In this document: in pieces, positions 35,969-48,072 of the stretch | Numbering within the stretch: position 1 is the stretch's first letter | Layout of the letters: each line of letters starts with the position of its first letter | Origin: Rhizoclosmatium globosum | Taxonomy: Eukaryota; Chytridiomycota; Chytridiomycetes; Chytridiales; Chytriomycetaceae | Assembly: GCA_002104985.1 (NCBI GenBank) | Contig: MCGO01000097.1 | Coordinates: 1-64,000 of the forward strand | Length of the DNA: 64,000 bases | Direction: 5' to 3' | Made by a program: the position numbers and the translations under genes | The notes under the pieces: generated by a model | The model's database searches: none | What the model was told of the DNA's origin: nothing | What the model saw: only the letters and a program-made list of their open reading frames with translations

Positions 35969-37867
35969 GTCCAAATCTTTGCAATAGACCTCCAACTCTT
36001 TCCCAATTAAAGCCAAAAAGTTTATGCCCTGCAAAAAGCAACAAATAACAACCAATCCAAAACTGGGTGTATATTGCAAATATGCCTCAATCTGGTAGCA
36101 CTGAGCCACTCCCCCAACATGCCTCAAACATGAGAATTTAGCTTGGGCAGGAGCTGTCCAAAAGGCAACATATGTGAATTGAGGAATGTGTCCAAGGAAA
36201 AGTCCAAGATCTAATCAACAAAAGAGACGGAGTTGAGTGGTTTCAAATGAAACATAAGTCTGCATGCTGCATCCTTCATGTAAAATGTTGTTTTCTCATT
36301 TGTATTTTTTTTTTGGCATTTTGATGGGCAAACTCAAAAGAAACAAGACTAATTTATGTTAAGAGAAAGAGCTTTTGTTAAAACGTGTACATCCTTACAA
36401 CCAAAGAAACAAAAAAGAAACAAGACTAATTTATGTTAAGAGAAAGAGCTTTTGTTAAAAGGTGTACATCCTTACAACCAAAGAAACAAAAATAAAAAAC
36501 TCGCAATTTACAGAAGACTCGCTTTTCACTTCTCCCAAGCGTCACTTAAACTGTCACGTCAACTCTCACTTGCTGCACATCTTTGCATCTCCTCCTATTA
36601 GTTCAGTTGGAAGTCACAGGCAACCACAGTGTCTGCTAATGTTATTGCTGTTATGGAATGCTTTGTTAAGACCTATCTCTAATTATTGTAAGCATTGTTG
36701 GCAAAAGTGGACTCTAGGAGGGTTTGAGAAACTGGAATGTGGGATAGAATGTTGAAGATCACATTGAACAACAGTGAAAGTGAAGCTTTGAAGAGTTTTG
36801 TATATCTTGTTTAATGAAGGACAAATTAATGTCAGCATATAACAACAACTTTGTTCTTACTAACTGATTCTGTCAACTTTTCAACTTTGGGTTCCCCAAC
36901 TTTCTTCTCCACATCCTTCACAATATTGATGACGTCAGTCTTGCTACTGACATCAGACAATTAGAGGTTGTTGGCAACCATATACGTCTTTGTCAACAAC
37001 AGCGTAGACTGGAAAAAGAGCTTCCACCACATAAACAACATAAACAACACACTCCTAAATGTCTTTTGTGAGTCTGGAAATGACGATGTCATTGAGTTCA
37101 GCCTGACACAAGAAGACATTTAAGCGCTCAAATCAGACTTTACTCATTTTTTGATGATTTGGACAGAGTTGCTGGCAGCAAAGAGTGAATGAGTTTGTTA
37201 CAAATTTCAAGGGCCTGATTGCAATGGCAATCAGAGAGATTGGAAAATTAGAAAATTAGGAAGGGGTTTACTGTAGACGCCACATAGATACAATGAGGTT
37301 TGGGGGTTGGCCTGTTGATTTTGATCAAACACTGTTTCAATTTGGCTCTGGTTGAAGGCGCTGCCAAAGATCCACATATGTCATTTTGCTTCATTTGATC
37401 GACTTGTGTCATGCTTGATAGTGATGTTTCCTTTTCCATTCCAAATTTGGGTTGTCCCAATATTACCTGATTTACACCCTTTCCAATGAGTCATATGGGA
37501 AAATCCAAGGATATAACACTGTGACACAGTGTCCAGGGCTGTGATACAACACACAAGGAGCTTCCAGTTAGCTTTGCCTATCATTGCAATTTGCTAAACA
37601 GTTGCTAGGTTACACCCAATTTCTACTACACATTGTTGTATGGTACTTTTTCCATTAGTTGTTGGCAGCCGATTCTGTTTGAGATCAAATCCTGCAAGGG
37701 TTGAAAAATTCCGAGCCACAACTAACCACAGTTTATTTCTAATCCCTTCCTCTCACACCATCCAAATTTTGAATGAAGATAGTTCATCAGTATATTTATG
37801 GATTAGAAAAAGGAATAATTAAAAAACTGCGTATTGATTACGAGAAATTGAGTTTCTAGATAGGCTC
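35969..37867. other. Gene-poor stretch left of the tRNA array
   Basis: AT-rich, no gene called. Contains a 77-bp tandem duplication at 36340-36491. Sequence matching the tRNA repeat unit begins at about 37868. Confidence 0.5.
36340..36491. repeat. Tandem duplication, 2 x 77 bp
   Basis: Two adjacent copies of GAAACAAGACTAATTTATGT and following sequence, differing at about one position (AAACGTGTAC versus AAAGGTGTAC). Confidence 0.85.
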
Positions 37868-38423
37868 AACTTATCTGTCAACAGTGGCAGTAGCCTTGAG
37901 TTATATTGTCATTCCAAAAAGAAGCATAATGCACTCATATATGCAGTACAGCATCAAGAAATTGACAATTTCAAAAACTAAGGAAAGGATGTAATAATTT
38001 TGATTGACAAATAACTTCCTTTACCAGAGTTTTGCACAAGCAACAAACATACGCAATAAGCGTGATAATACAAGTACAAAATAGCAAAATTCTGCAGGAA
38101 TGCCATAATTCTAGAAAGGTTAGTACAACTACGGCAAATCATAATACATACCTGCGTTCATGCATTGGAAACACAAACAAACAAAACTCTTCTTTCTTTC
38201 TCCTTTTTTCTCCGTCTTTCTCTTTCTCTTCTCTCTCTCGCTTTCTCCTCTTCCTTTCTACCCTCTCGTCTTATTCACACATTACAAGTCATTTGCAATT
38301 TCTTACATTTGCTTTTACTCGTTGAATTTAAATACTAACCTTGTCCATTGGCAGAATAAGCAGCTTTCACAAAGCAGGTAAAGAAAAAGGTTCGGAAATG
38401 GTATATCGGAGGGCGACCAATCA

Positions 38424-38496
38424 GGGGATCTAGCTCAAATGGTAGAGCGCTCGCTTAGCATGCGAGAGGCACTGGGATCAATGCCCAGGTTCTCCA
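38424..38496 (+). tRNA. tRNA-Ala(AGC), unit 1
   Basis: 73 nt. The anticodon stem-loop CTCGC-TTAGCAT-GCGAG gives AGC. The T-loop is ATCAATG (A at position 54), and the acceptor has one T-T mismatch (position 6 with 67). Leu follows after 3 nt (ATT) with no T-run. Confidence 0.93.
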
Positions 38497-38499
38497 ATT

Positions 38500-38581
38500 G
38501 GACAGATGGCCGAGCGGTCTAAGGCGCTGCACTCAAGTTGCAGTCAAGCAATTGGCGTGGGTTCGAATCCCACTCTGTTCA
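38500..38581 (+). tRNA. tRNA-Leu(CAA), unit 1
   Basis: 82 nt, no intron. Acceptor GGACAGA/TCTGTTC, D arm GCCGAGCGGTCTAAGGC, anticodon loop CTCAAGT, long variable arm, T arm GTGGGTTCGAATCCCAC. Followed by TTTT. Confidence 0.96.
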
Positions 38582-38774
38582 TTTTATTGGTGCATAATCT
38601 CAGTTATGCACTCTTAAGGGAGGCAAGAAAGGCAGAGAGAAGGTTTTGTTGAGTTTTCTCTGTAGTAAGAAAGTAAGAGTAATCAGAAGCCATCTATGAT
38701 GACAACAGATTCCGCCTTAGAAATGCAAATGTAGAACAATATTCCTGGAGACTTATCTGAGAGCATTGTCACCT

Positions 38775-38847
38775 GCCTAGCTAGCTCAATCGGTAGAGCG
38801 TGAGACTCTTAATCTCAAGGTTGTGGGTTCGACCCCCACGTTGGGCT
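38775..38847 (+). tRNA. tRNA-Lys(CTT), unit 1
   Basis: 73 nt. Acceptor GCCTAGC/GTTGGGC (two G-T pairs), anticodon stem-loop TGAGA-CTCTTAA-TCTCA, T arm GTGGGTTCGACCCCCAC. Val starts 4 nt later without a T-run between. Confidence 0.95.
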
Positions 38848-38851
38848 TGCC

Positions 38852-38925
38852 GTTCTCGTGGTGTAGTAGGTTATCACACCAGTCTAACACACTGGTGGTC
38901 CCCAGTTCGAACCTGGGCGAGAACA
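38852..38925 (+). tRNA. tRNA-Val(AAC), unit 1
   Basis: 74 nt. Acceptor GTTCTCG/CGAGAAC, anticodon stem-loop CCAGT-CTAACAC-ACTGG, T arm CCCAGTTCGAACCTGGG. TTTT follows. Confidence 0.96.
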
Positions 38926-39004
38926 TTTTCTTATTCCTTCCATATTGTTTTACTCACTCAACCTACACAATAAAGGAGAAGAGAAAAGCAGATATTCAAA
39001 AGGC

Positions 39005-39075
39005 TGCAATGACCGGGAATCGAACCCGGGACTACCGCGTGGCAGGCGATAATTATACCACTAAACCATCATTGC
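39005..39075 (-). tRNA. tRNA-Gly(GCC), unit 1
   Basis: 71 nt on minus. Acceptor GCAATGA/TCATTGC, anticodon loop with GCC (CTGCCAC), T arm CCGGGTTCGATTCCCGG. A TTTT terminator lies just downstream on minus. Confidence 0.96.
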
Positions 39076-40022
39076 AGATGCAGGCTGGAATGAATAAGGT
39101 ATCCTCGTTGTCAACATTGCCCTCAAGAAACATTATTTCATAGACAACTCCTTTAGAAAGTTGTAATGGGCACTAATGTTTCTCACACTGATTTCAATGT
39201 ACCAATAAAACAAATCCAATTTCTTTTCTTTTAATGAATAACAACTGTTATTGCTACACATCTATGCCAAACCATGTTACTGTCAAATGAGCCCTGTTGC
39301 AATTGCCTTACAATAATTTCATTCCACGTCAAATGCATCCACCCATTTAATGCAAGAAATATAATTGCAATAACAACACAGAGTACACAATCTTCTTGAG
39401 AAATAAAGTAAATAACATTTGTGCAGGTTTGGTTCTCTTTGCACAGCTTGACATTGGGTTTACAAACTTATATCTGTCAACAGTGGCAGTAACCTTGAGT
39501 TATATTGTCATTCCAAAAAGAAGCATAATGCACTCATATATGCAGTACAGCATCAAGAAATTGACAATTTCAAAAACTAAGGAAAGGATGTAATAATTTT
39601 GATTAACAAATAACTTCCTTTACCAGAGTTTTGCACAAGCAACAAACATACGCAATAAGCGTGATTGTACAAGTACAATATAGCAAAATTCTGCAGGAAT
39701 GCCATAATTCTAGAAACATTAGTACAACTACGGCAAATCATAATACATTCCTGCGTTCATGCATTGGAAACACAAACAAACAAAACTCTTCTTTCTTTCT
39801 CCTTTTTTCTCCGTCTTTCTCTTCTCTTTCTCTCTCTCGCTTTCTCCTCTTCCTTTCTACCCTCTCGTCTTATTCACACATTACAAGTCATTTGCAATTT
39901 CTTACATTTGCTTTTACTCGTTGAATTTAAATACTAACCTTGTCCATTGGCAGAATAAGCAGCTTTCACAAAGCAGGTAAAGAAAAAGGTTCGGAAATGG
40001 TATATCGGAGGGCGACCAATCA

Positions 40023-40095
40023 GGGGATCTAGCTCAAATGGTAGAGCGCTCGCTTAGCATGCGAGAGGCACTGGGATCAATGCCCAGGTTCTCCA
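40023..40095 (+). tRNA. tRNA-Ala(AGC), unit 2
   Basis: Same sequence as the unit 1 gene by eye. Confidence 0.93.
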
Positions 40096-40098
40096 ATT

Positions 40099-40180
40099 GG
40101 ACAGATGGCCGAGCGGTCTAAGGCGCTGCACTCAAGTTGCAGTCAAGCAATTGGCGTGGGTTCGAATCCCACTCTGTTCA
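40099..40180 (+). tRNA. tRNA-Leu(CAA), unit 2
   Basis: Same sequence as unit 1; 3 nt after Ala. Confidence 0.96.
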
Positions 40181-40373
40181 TTTTATTGGTGCATAATCTC
40201 AGTTATGCACTCTTAAGGGAGGCAAGAAAGGCAGAGAGAAGGTTTTGTTGAGTTTTCTCTGTAGTAAGAAAGTAAGAGTAATCAGAAGCCATCTATGATG
40301 ACAACAGATTCCGCCTTAGAAATGCAAATGTAGAACAATATTCCTGGAGACTTATCTGAGAGCATTGTCACCT

Positions 40374-40446
40374 GCCTAGCTAGCTCAATCGGTAGAGCGT
40401 GAGACTCTTAATCTCAAGGTTGTGGGTTCGACCCCCACGTTGGGCT
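40374..40446 (+). tRNA. tRNA-Lys(CTT), unit 2
   Basis: Same sequence as unit 1. Confidence 0.95.
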
Positions 40447-40450
40447 TGCC

Positions 40451-40524
40451 GTTCTCGTGGTGTAGTAGGTTATCACACCAGTCTAACACACTGGTGGTCC
40501 CCAGTTCGAACCTGGGCGAGAACA
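40451..40524 (+). tRNA. tRNA-Val(AAC), unit 2
   Basis: Same sequence as unit 1; 4 nt after Lys. Confidence 0.96.
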
Positions 40525-40603
40525 TTTTCTTATTCCTTCCATATTGTTTTACTCACTCAACCTACACAATAAAGGAGAAGAGAAAAGCAGATATTCAAAA
40601 GGC

Positions 40604-40674
40604 TGCAATGACCGGGAATCGAACCCGGGACTACCGCGTGGCAGGCGATAATTATACCACTAAACCATCATTGC
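40604..40674 (-). tRNA. tRNA-Gly(GCC), unit 2
   Basis: Same sequence as unit 1. Confidence 0.96.
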
Positions 40675-41622
40675 AGATGCAGGCTGGAATGAATAAGGTA
40701 TCCTCGTTGTCAACATTGCCCTCAAGAAACATTATTTCATAGACAACTCCTTTAGAAAGTTGTAATGGGCACTAATGTTTCTCACACTGATTTCAATGTA
40801 CCAATAAAACAAATCCAATTTCTTTTCTTTTAATGAATAACAACTGTTATTGCTACACATCTATGCCAAACCATGTTACTGTCAAATGAGCCCTGTTGCA
40901 ATTGCCTTACAATAATTTCATTCCACGTCAAATGCATCCACCCATTTAATGCAAGAAATATAATTGCAATAACAACACAGAGTACACAATCTTCTTGAGA
41001 AATAAAGTAAATAACATTTGTGCAGGTTTGGTTCTCTTTGCACAGCTTGACATTGGGTTTACAAACTTATATCTGTCAACAGTGGCAGTAACCTTGAGTT
41101 ATATTGTCATTCCAAAAAGAAGCATAATGCACTCATATATGCAGTACAGCATCAAGAAATTGACAATTTCAAAAACTAAGGAAAGGATGTAATAATTTTG
41201 ATTAACAAATAACTTCCTTTACCAGAGTTTTGCACAAGCAACAAACATACGCAATAAGCGTGATTGTACAAGTACAATATAGCAAAATTCTGCAGGAATG
41301 CCATAATTCTAGAAACATTAGTACAACTACGGCAAATCATAATACATTCCTGCGTTCATGCATTGGAAACACAAACAAACAAAACTCTTCTTTCTTTCTC
41401 CTTTTTTCTCCGTCTTTCTCTTTCTCTTTCTCTCTCTCGCTTTCTCCTCTTCCTTTCTACCCTCTCGTCTTATTCACACATTACAAGTCATTTGCAATTT
41501 CTTACATTTGCTTTTACTCGTTGAATTTAAATACTAACCTTGTCCATTGGCAGAATAAGCAGCTTTCACAAAGCAGGTAAAGAAAAAGGTTCGGAAATGG
41601 TATATCGGAGGGCGACCAATCA

Positions 41623-41695
41623 GGGGATCTAGCTCAAATGGTAGAGCGCTCGCTTAGCATGCGAGAGGCACTGGGATCAATGCCCAGGTTCTCCA
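41623..41695 (+). tRNA. tRNA-Ala(AGC), unit 3
   Basis: Same sequence as unit 1. Confidence 0.93.
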
Positions 41696-41698
41696 ATT

Positions 41699-41780
41699 GG
41701 ACAGATGGCCGAGCGGTCTAAGGCGCTGCACTCAAGTTGCAGTCAAGCAATTGGCGTGGGTTCGAATCCCACTCTGTTCA
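41699..41780 (+). tRNA. tRNA-Leu(CAA), unit 3
   Basis: Same sequence as unit 1; 3 nt after Ala. Confidence 0.96.
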
Positions 41781-41973
41781 TTTTATTGGTGCATAATCTC
41801 AGTTATGCACTCTTAAGGGAGGCAAGAAAGGCAGAGAGAAGGTTTTGTTGAGTTTTCTCTGTAGTAAGAAAGTAAGAGTAATCAGAAGCCATCTATGATG
41901 ACAACAGATTCCGCCTTAGAAATGCAAATGTAGAACAATATTCCTGGAGACTTATCTGAGAGCATTGTCACCT

Positions 41974-42046
41974 GCCTAGCTAGCTCAATCGGTAGAGCGT
42001 GAGACTCTTAATCTCAAGGTTGTGGGTTCGACCCCCACGTTGGGCT
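41974..42046 (+). tRNA. tRNA-Lys(CTT), unit 3
   Basis: Same sequence as unit 1. Confidence 0.95.
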
Positions 42047-42050
42047 TGCC

Positions 42051-42124
42051 GTTCTCGTGGTGTAGTAGGTTATCACACCAGTCTAACACACTGGTGGTCC
42101 CCAGTTCGAACCTGGGCGAGAACA
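42051..42124 (+). tRNA. tRNA-Val(AAC), unit 3
   Basis: Same sequence as unit 1; 4 nt after Lys. Confidence 0.96.
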
Positions 42125-42203
42125 TTTTCTTATTCCTTCCATATTGTTTTACTCACTCAACCTACACAATAAAGGAGAAGAGAAAAGCAGATATTCAAAA
42201 GGC

Positions 42204-42274
42204 TGCAATGACCGGGAATCGAACCCGGGACTACCGCGTGGCAGGCGATAATTATACCACTAAACCATCATTGC
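42204..42274 (-). tRNA. tRNA-Gly(GCC), unit 3
   Basis: Same sequence as unit 1. Confidence 0.96.
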
Positions 42275-43222
42275 AGATGCAGGCTGGAATGAATAAGGTA
42301 TCCTCGTTGTCAACATTGCCCTCAAGAAACATTATTTCATAGACAACTCCTTTAGAAAGTTGTAATGGGCACTAATGTTTCTCACACTGATTTCAATGTA
42401 CCAATAAAACAAATCCAATTTCTTTTCTTTTAATGAATAACAACTGTTATTGCTACACATCTATGCCAAACCATGTTACTGTCAAATGAGCCCTGTTGCA
42501 ATTGCCTTACAATAATTTCATTCCACGTCAAATGCATCCACCCATTTAATGCAAGAAATATAATTGCAATAACAACACAGAGTACACAATCTTCTTGAGA
42601 AATAAAGTAAATAACATTTGTGCAGGTTTGGTTCTCTTTGCACAGCTTGACATTGGGTTTACAAACTTATATCTGTCAACAGTGGCAGTAACCTTGAGTT
42701 ATATTGTCATTCCAAAAAGAAGCATAATGCACTCATATATGCAGTACAGCATCAAGAAATTGACAATTTCAAAAACTAAGGAAAGGATGTAATAATTTTG
42801 ATTAACAAATAACTTCCTTTACCAGAGTTTTGCACAAGCAACAAACATACGCAATAAGCGTGATTGTACAAGTACAATATAGCAAAATTCTGCAGGAATG
42901 CCATAATTCTAGAAACATTAGTACAACTACGGCAAATCATAATACATTCCTGCGTTCATGCATTGGAAACACAAACAAACAAAACTCTTCTTTCTTTCTC
43001 CTTTTTTCTCCGTCTTTCTCTTTCTCTTTCTCTCTCTCGCTTTCTCCTCTTCCTTTCTACCCTCTCGTCTTATTCACACATTACAAGTCATTTGCAATTT
43101 CTTACATTTGCTTTTACTCGTTGAATTTAAATACTAACCTTGTCCATTGGCAGAATAAGCAGCTTTCACAAAGCAGGTAAAGAAAAAGGTTCGGAAATGG
43201 TATATCGGAGGGCGACCAATCA

Positions 43223-43295
43223 GGGGATCTAGCTCAAATGGTAGAGCGCTCGCTTAGCATGCGAGAGGCACTGGGATCAATGCCCAGGTTCTCCA
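43223..43295 (+). tRNA. tRNA-Ala(AGC), unit 4
   Basis: Same sequence as unit 1. Confidence 0.93.
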
Positions 43296-43298
43296 ATT

Positions 43299-43380
43299 GG
43301 ACAGATGGCCGAGCGGTCTAAGGCGCTGCACTCAAGTTGCAGTCAAGCAATTGGCGTGGGTTCGAATCCCACTCTGTTCA
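43299..43380 (+). tRNA. tRNA-Leu(CAA), unit 4
   Basis: Same sequence as unit 1; 3 nt after Ala. Confidence 0.96.
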
Positions 43381-43573
43381 TTTTATTGGTGCATAATCTC
43401 AGTTATGCACTCTTAAGGGAGGCAAGAAAGGCAGAGAGAAGGTTTTGTTGAGTTTTCTCTGTAGTAAGAAAGTAAGAGTAATCAGAAGCCATCTATGATG
43501 ACAACAGATTCCGCCTTAGAAATGCAAATGTAGAACAATATTCCTGGAGACTTATCTGAGAGCATTGTCACCT

Positions 43574-43646
43574 GCCTAGCTAGCTCAATCGGTAGAGCGT
43601 GAGACTCTTAATCTCAAGGTTGTGGGTTCGACCCCCACGTTGGGCT
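43574..43646 (+). tRNA. tRNA-Lys(CTT), unit 4
   Basis: Same sequence as unit 1. Confidence 0.95.
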
Positions 43647-43650
43647 TGCC

Positions 43651-43724
43651 GTTCTCGTGGTGTAGTAGGTTATCACACCAGTCTAACACACTGGTGGTCC
43701 CCAGTTCGAACCTGGGCGAGAACA
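43651..43724 (+). tRNA. tRNA-Val(AAC), unit 4
   Basis: Same sequence as unit 1; 4 nt after Lys. Confidence 0.96.
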
Positions 43725-43803
43725 TTTTCTTATTCCTTCCATATTGTTTTACTCACTCAACCTACACAATAAAGGAGAAGAGAAAAGCAGATATTCAAAA
43801 GGC

Positions 43804-43874
43804 TGCAATGACCGGGAATCGAACCCGGGACTACCGCGTGGCAGGCGATAATTATACCACTAAACCATCATTGC
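43804..43874 (-). tRNA. tRNA-Gly(GCC), unit 4
   Basis: Same sequence as unit 1. Confidence 0.96.
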
Positions 43875-44822
43875 AGATGCAGGCTGGAATGAATAAGGTA
43901 TCCTCGTTGTCAACATTGCCCTCAAGAAACATTATTTCATAGACAACTCCTTTAGAAAGTTGTAATGGGCACTAATGTTTCTCACACTGATTTCAATGTA
44001 CCAATAAAACAAATCCAATTTCTTTTCTTTTAATGAATAACAACTGTTATTGCTACACATCTATGCCAAACCATGTTACTGTCAAATGAGCCCTGTTGCA
44101 ATTGCCTTACAATAATTTCATTCCACGTCAAATGCATCCACCCATTTAATGCAAGAAATATAATTGCAATAACAACACAGAGTACACAATCTTCTTGAGA
44201 AATAAAGTAAATAACATTTGTGCAGGTTTGGTTCTCTTTGCACAGCTTGACATTGGGTTTACAAACTTATATCTGTCAACAGTGGCAGTAACCTTGAGTT
44301 ATATTGTCATTCCAAAAAGAAGCATAATGCACTCATATATGCAGTACAGCATCAAGAAATTGACAATTTCAAAAACTAAGGAAAGGATGTAATAATTTTG
44401 ATTAACAAATAACTTCCTTTACCAGAGTTTTGCACAAGCAACAAACATACGCAATAAGCGTGATTGTACAAGTACAATATAGCAAAATTCTGCAGGAATG
44501 CCATAATTCTAGAAACATTAGTACAACTACGGCAAATCATAATACATTCCTGCGTTCATGCATTGGAAACACAAACAAACAAAACTCTTCTTTCTTTCTC
44601 CTTTTTTCTCCGTCTTTCTCTTTCTCTTTCTCTCTCTCGCTTTCTCCTCTTCCTTTCTACCCTCTCGTCTTATTCACACATTACAAGTCATTTGCAATTT
44701 CTTACATTTGCTTTTACTCGTTGAATTTAAATACTAACCTTGTCCATTGGCAGAATAAGCAGCTTTCACAAAGCAGGTAAAGAAAAAGGTTCGGAAATGG
44801 TATATCGGAGGGCGACCAATCA

Positions 44823-44895
44823 GGGGATCTAGCTCAAATGGTAGAGCGCTCGCTTAGCATGCGAGAGGCACTGGGATCAATGCCCAGGTTCTCCA
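44823..44895 (+). tRNA. tRNA-Ala(AGC), unit 5
   Basis: Same sequence as unit 1. Confidence 0.93.
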
Positions 44896-44898
44896 ATT

Positions 44899-44980
44899 GG
44901 ACAGATGGCCGAGCGGTCTAAGGCGCTGCACTCAAGTTGCAGTCAAGCAATTGGCGTGGGTTCGAATCCCACTCTGTTCA
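44899..44980 (+). tRNA. tRNA-Leu(CAA), unit 5
   Basis: Same sequence as unit 1; 3 nt after Ala. Confidence 0.96.
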
Positions 44981-45173
44981 TTTTATTGGTGCATAATCTC
45001 AGTTATGCACTCTTAAGGGAGGCAAGAAAGGCAGAGAGAAGGTTTTGTTGAGTTTTCTCTGTAGTAAGAAAGTAAGAGTAATCAGAAGCCATCTATGATG
45101 ACAACAGATTCCGCCTTAGAAATGCAAATGTAGAACAATATTCCTGGAGACTTATCTGAGAGCATTGTCACCT

Positions 45174-45246
45174 GCCTAGCTAGCTCAATCGGTAGAGCGT
45201 GAGACTCTTAATCTCAAGGTTGTGGGTTCGACCCCCACGTTGGGCT
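45174..45246 (+). tRNA. tRNA-Lys(CTT), unit 5
   Basis: Same sequence as unit 1. Confidence 0.95.
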
Positions 45247-45250
45247 TGCC

Positions 45251-45324
45251 GTTCTCGTGGTGTAGTAGGTTATCACACCAGTCTAACACACTGGTGGTCC
45301 CCAGTTCGAACCTGGGCGAGAACA
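45251..45324 (+). tRNA. tRNA-Val(AAC), unit 5
   Basis: Same sequence as unit 1; 4 nt after Lys. Confidence 0.96.
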
Positions 45325-45403
45325 TTTTCTTATTCCTTCCATATTGTTTTACTCACTCAACCTACACAATAAAGGAGAAGAGAAAAGCAGATATTCAAAA
45401 GGC

Positions 45404-45474
45404 TGCAATGACCGGGAATCGAACCCGGGACTACCGCGTGGCAGGCGATAATTATACCACTAAACCATCATTGC
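45404..45474 (-). tRNA. tRNA-Gly(GCC), unit 5
   Basis: Same sequence as unit 1. Confidence 0.96.
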
Positions 45475-46418
45475 AGATGCAGGCTGGAATGAATAAGGTA
45501 TCCTCGTTGTCAACATTGCCCTCAAGAAACATTATTTCATAGACAACTCCTTTAGAAAGTTGTAATGGGCACTAATGTTTCTCACACTGATTTCAATGTA
45601 CCAATAAAACAAATCCAATTTCTTTTCTTTTAATGAATAAAACTGTTATTGCTACACATCTATGCCAAACCATGTTACTGTCAAATGAGCCCTGTTGCAA
45701 TTGCCTTACAATAATTTCATTCCACGTCAAATGCATCCACCCATTTAATGCAAGAAATATAATTGCAATAACAACACAGAGTACACAATCTTCTTGAGAA
45801 ATAAAGTAAATAACATTTGTGCAGGTTTGGTTCTCTTTGCACAGCTTGACATTGGGTTTACAAACTTATATCTGTCAACAGTGGCAGTAACCTTGAGTTA
45901 TATTGTCATTCCAAAAAGAAGCATAATGCACTCATATATGCAGTACAGCATCAAGAAATTGACAATTTCAAAAACTAAGGAAAGGATGTAATAATTTTGA
46001 TTGACAAATAACTTCCTTTACCAGAGTTTTGCACAAGCAACAAACATACGCAATAAGCGTGATTGTACAAGTACAAAATAGCAAAATTCTGCAGGAATGC
46101 CATAATTCTAGAAAGGTTAGTACAACTACGGCAAATCATAATACATTCCTGCGTTCATGCATTGGAAACACAAACAAACAAAACTCTTCTTTCTTTCTCC
46201 TTTTTTCTCCGTCTTTCTTTCTCTTCTCTCTCTCGCTTTCTCCTCTTCCTTTCTACCCTCTCGTCTTATTCACACATTACAAGTCATTTGCAATTTCTTA
46301 CATTTGCTTTTACTCGTTGAATTTAAATACTAACCTTGTCCATTGGCAGAATAAGCAGCTTTCACAAAGCAGGTAAAGAAAAAGGTTCGGAAATGGTATA
46401 TCGGAGGGCGACCAATCA

Positions 46419-46491
46419 GGGGATCTAGCTCAAATGGTAGAGCGCTCGCTTAGCATGCGAGAGGCACTGGGATCAATGCCCAGGTTCTCCA
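46419..46491 (+). tRNA. tRNA-Ala(AGC), unit 6
   Basis: Same sequence as unit 1. Confidence 0.93.
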
Positions 46492-46494
46492 ATT

Positions 46495-46576
46495 GGACAG
46501 ATGGCCGAGCGGTCTAAGGCGCTGCACTCAAGTTGCAGTCAAGCAATTGGCGTGGGTTCGAATCCCACTCTGTTCA
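46495..46576 (+). tRNA. tRNA-Leu(CAA), unit 6
   Basis: Same sequence as unit 1. The spacer after it is about 7 bp shorter than in units 1-5. Confidence 0.96.
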
Positions 46577-46762
46577 TTTTATTGTTCTCAGTTATGCACT
46601 CTTAAGGGAGGCAAGAAAGGCAGAGAGAAGGTTTTGTTGAGTTTTCTCTGTAGTAAGGAAGTAAGAGCAATCAGAAGCCATCTATGATGACAACAGATTC
46701 CGCCTTAGAAATGCAAATGTAGAACAATATTCCTGGAGACTTATCTGAGAGCATTGTCACCT

Positions 46763-46835
46763 GCCTAGCTAGCTCAATCGGTAGAGCGTGAGACTCTTAA
46801 TCTCAAGGTTGTGGGTTCGACCCCCACGTTGGGCT
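46763..46835 (+). tRNA. tRNA-Lys(CTT), unit 6
   Basis: Same sequence as unit 1. Confidence 0.95.
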
Positions 46836-46839
46836 TGCC

Positions 46840-46913
46840 GTTCTCGTGGTGTAGTAGGTTATCACACCAGTCTAACACACTGGTGGTCCCCAGTTCGAAC
46901 CTGGGCGAGAACA
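46840..46913 (+). tRNA. tRNA-Val(AAC), unit 6
   Basis: Same sequence as unit 1; 4 nt after Lys. Confidence 0.96.
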
Positions 46914-46992
46914 TTTTCTTATTCCTTCCATATTGTTTTACTCACTCAACCTACACAATAAAGGAGAAGAGAAAAGCAGATATTCAAAAGGC

Positions 46993-47063
46993 TGCAATGA
47001 CCGGGAATCGAACCCGGGACTACCGCGTGGCAGGCGATAATTATACCACTAAACCATCATTGC
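46993..47063 (-). tRNA. tRNA-Gly(GCC), unit 6
   Basis: Same sequence as unit 1. Confidence 0.96.
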
Positions 47064-47996
47064 AGATGCAGGCTGGAATGAATAAGGTATCCTCGTTGTC
47101 AACATTGCCCTCAAGAAACATTATTTCATAGACAACTCCTTTAGAAAGTTGTAATGGGCACCAATGCTTCTCACACTGATTTCAATGTACCAATAAAACA
47201 AATCCAATTTCTTTTCTTTTAATGAATAAGAACTGTTATTGCTACACATCTATGCCAAACCATGTTACTGTCAAATGAGCCCTGTTGCAATTGCCTTACA
47301 ATAATTTCATTCCACGTCAAATGCATCCACCCATTTAATGCAAGAAATATAATTGCAATAACAACACAGAGTACACAATCTTCTTGAGAAAAAAGTAAAT
47401 AACATTTGTGCAGGTTTGGTTCTCTTTGCACAGCTTGACATTGGGTTTACAAACTTATATCTGTCAACAGTGGCAGTAACCTTGAGTTATATTGTCATTC
47501 CAAAAAGAAGCATAATGCACTCATATATGCAGTACAGCATCAAGAAATTGACAATTTCAAAAACTAAGGAAGGATGTAATAATTTGATTGACAAATAATT
47601 CCTTTACCAGAGTTTTGCACAAGCAACAAACATACGCAATAAGCGTGATTGTACAAGTACAAAATAGCAAAATTCTGCAGGAATGCCATAATTCTAGAAA
47701 GGTTAGTACAACTACGGCAAATCATAATACATTCCTGCGTTCATGCATTGGAAACACAAACAAACAAAACTCTTCTTCTTTCTCCTTTTTTCTCCGTCTT
47801 TCTTTCTCTCTCTCCCTTTCTCCTCTTCCTTTCTACCCTCTCGTCTTATTCATACATTACAAGTCATTTGCAATTTCTTACATTTGCTTTTACTCGTTGA
47901 ATTTAAATACTAACCTTGTCATTGGCAAATAAGCAGCTTTCACAAAGCAGGTAAAGAAAAAGGTTCGGAAATGGTATATCGGAGGGCGACCAATCA

Positions 47997-48069
47997 GGGG
48001 ATCTAGCTCAAATGGTAGAGCGCTCGCTTAGCATGCGAGAGGCACTGGGATCAATGCCCAGGTTCTCCA
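47997..48069 (+). tRNA. tRNA-Ala(AGC), unit 7
   Basis: Same sequence as unit 1. Confidence 0.93.
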
Positions 48070-48072
48070 ATT

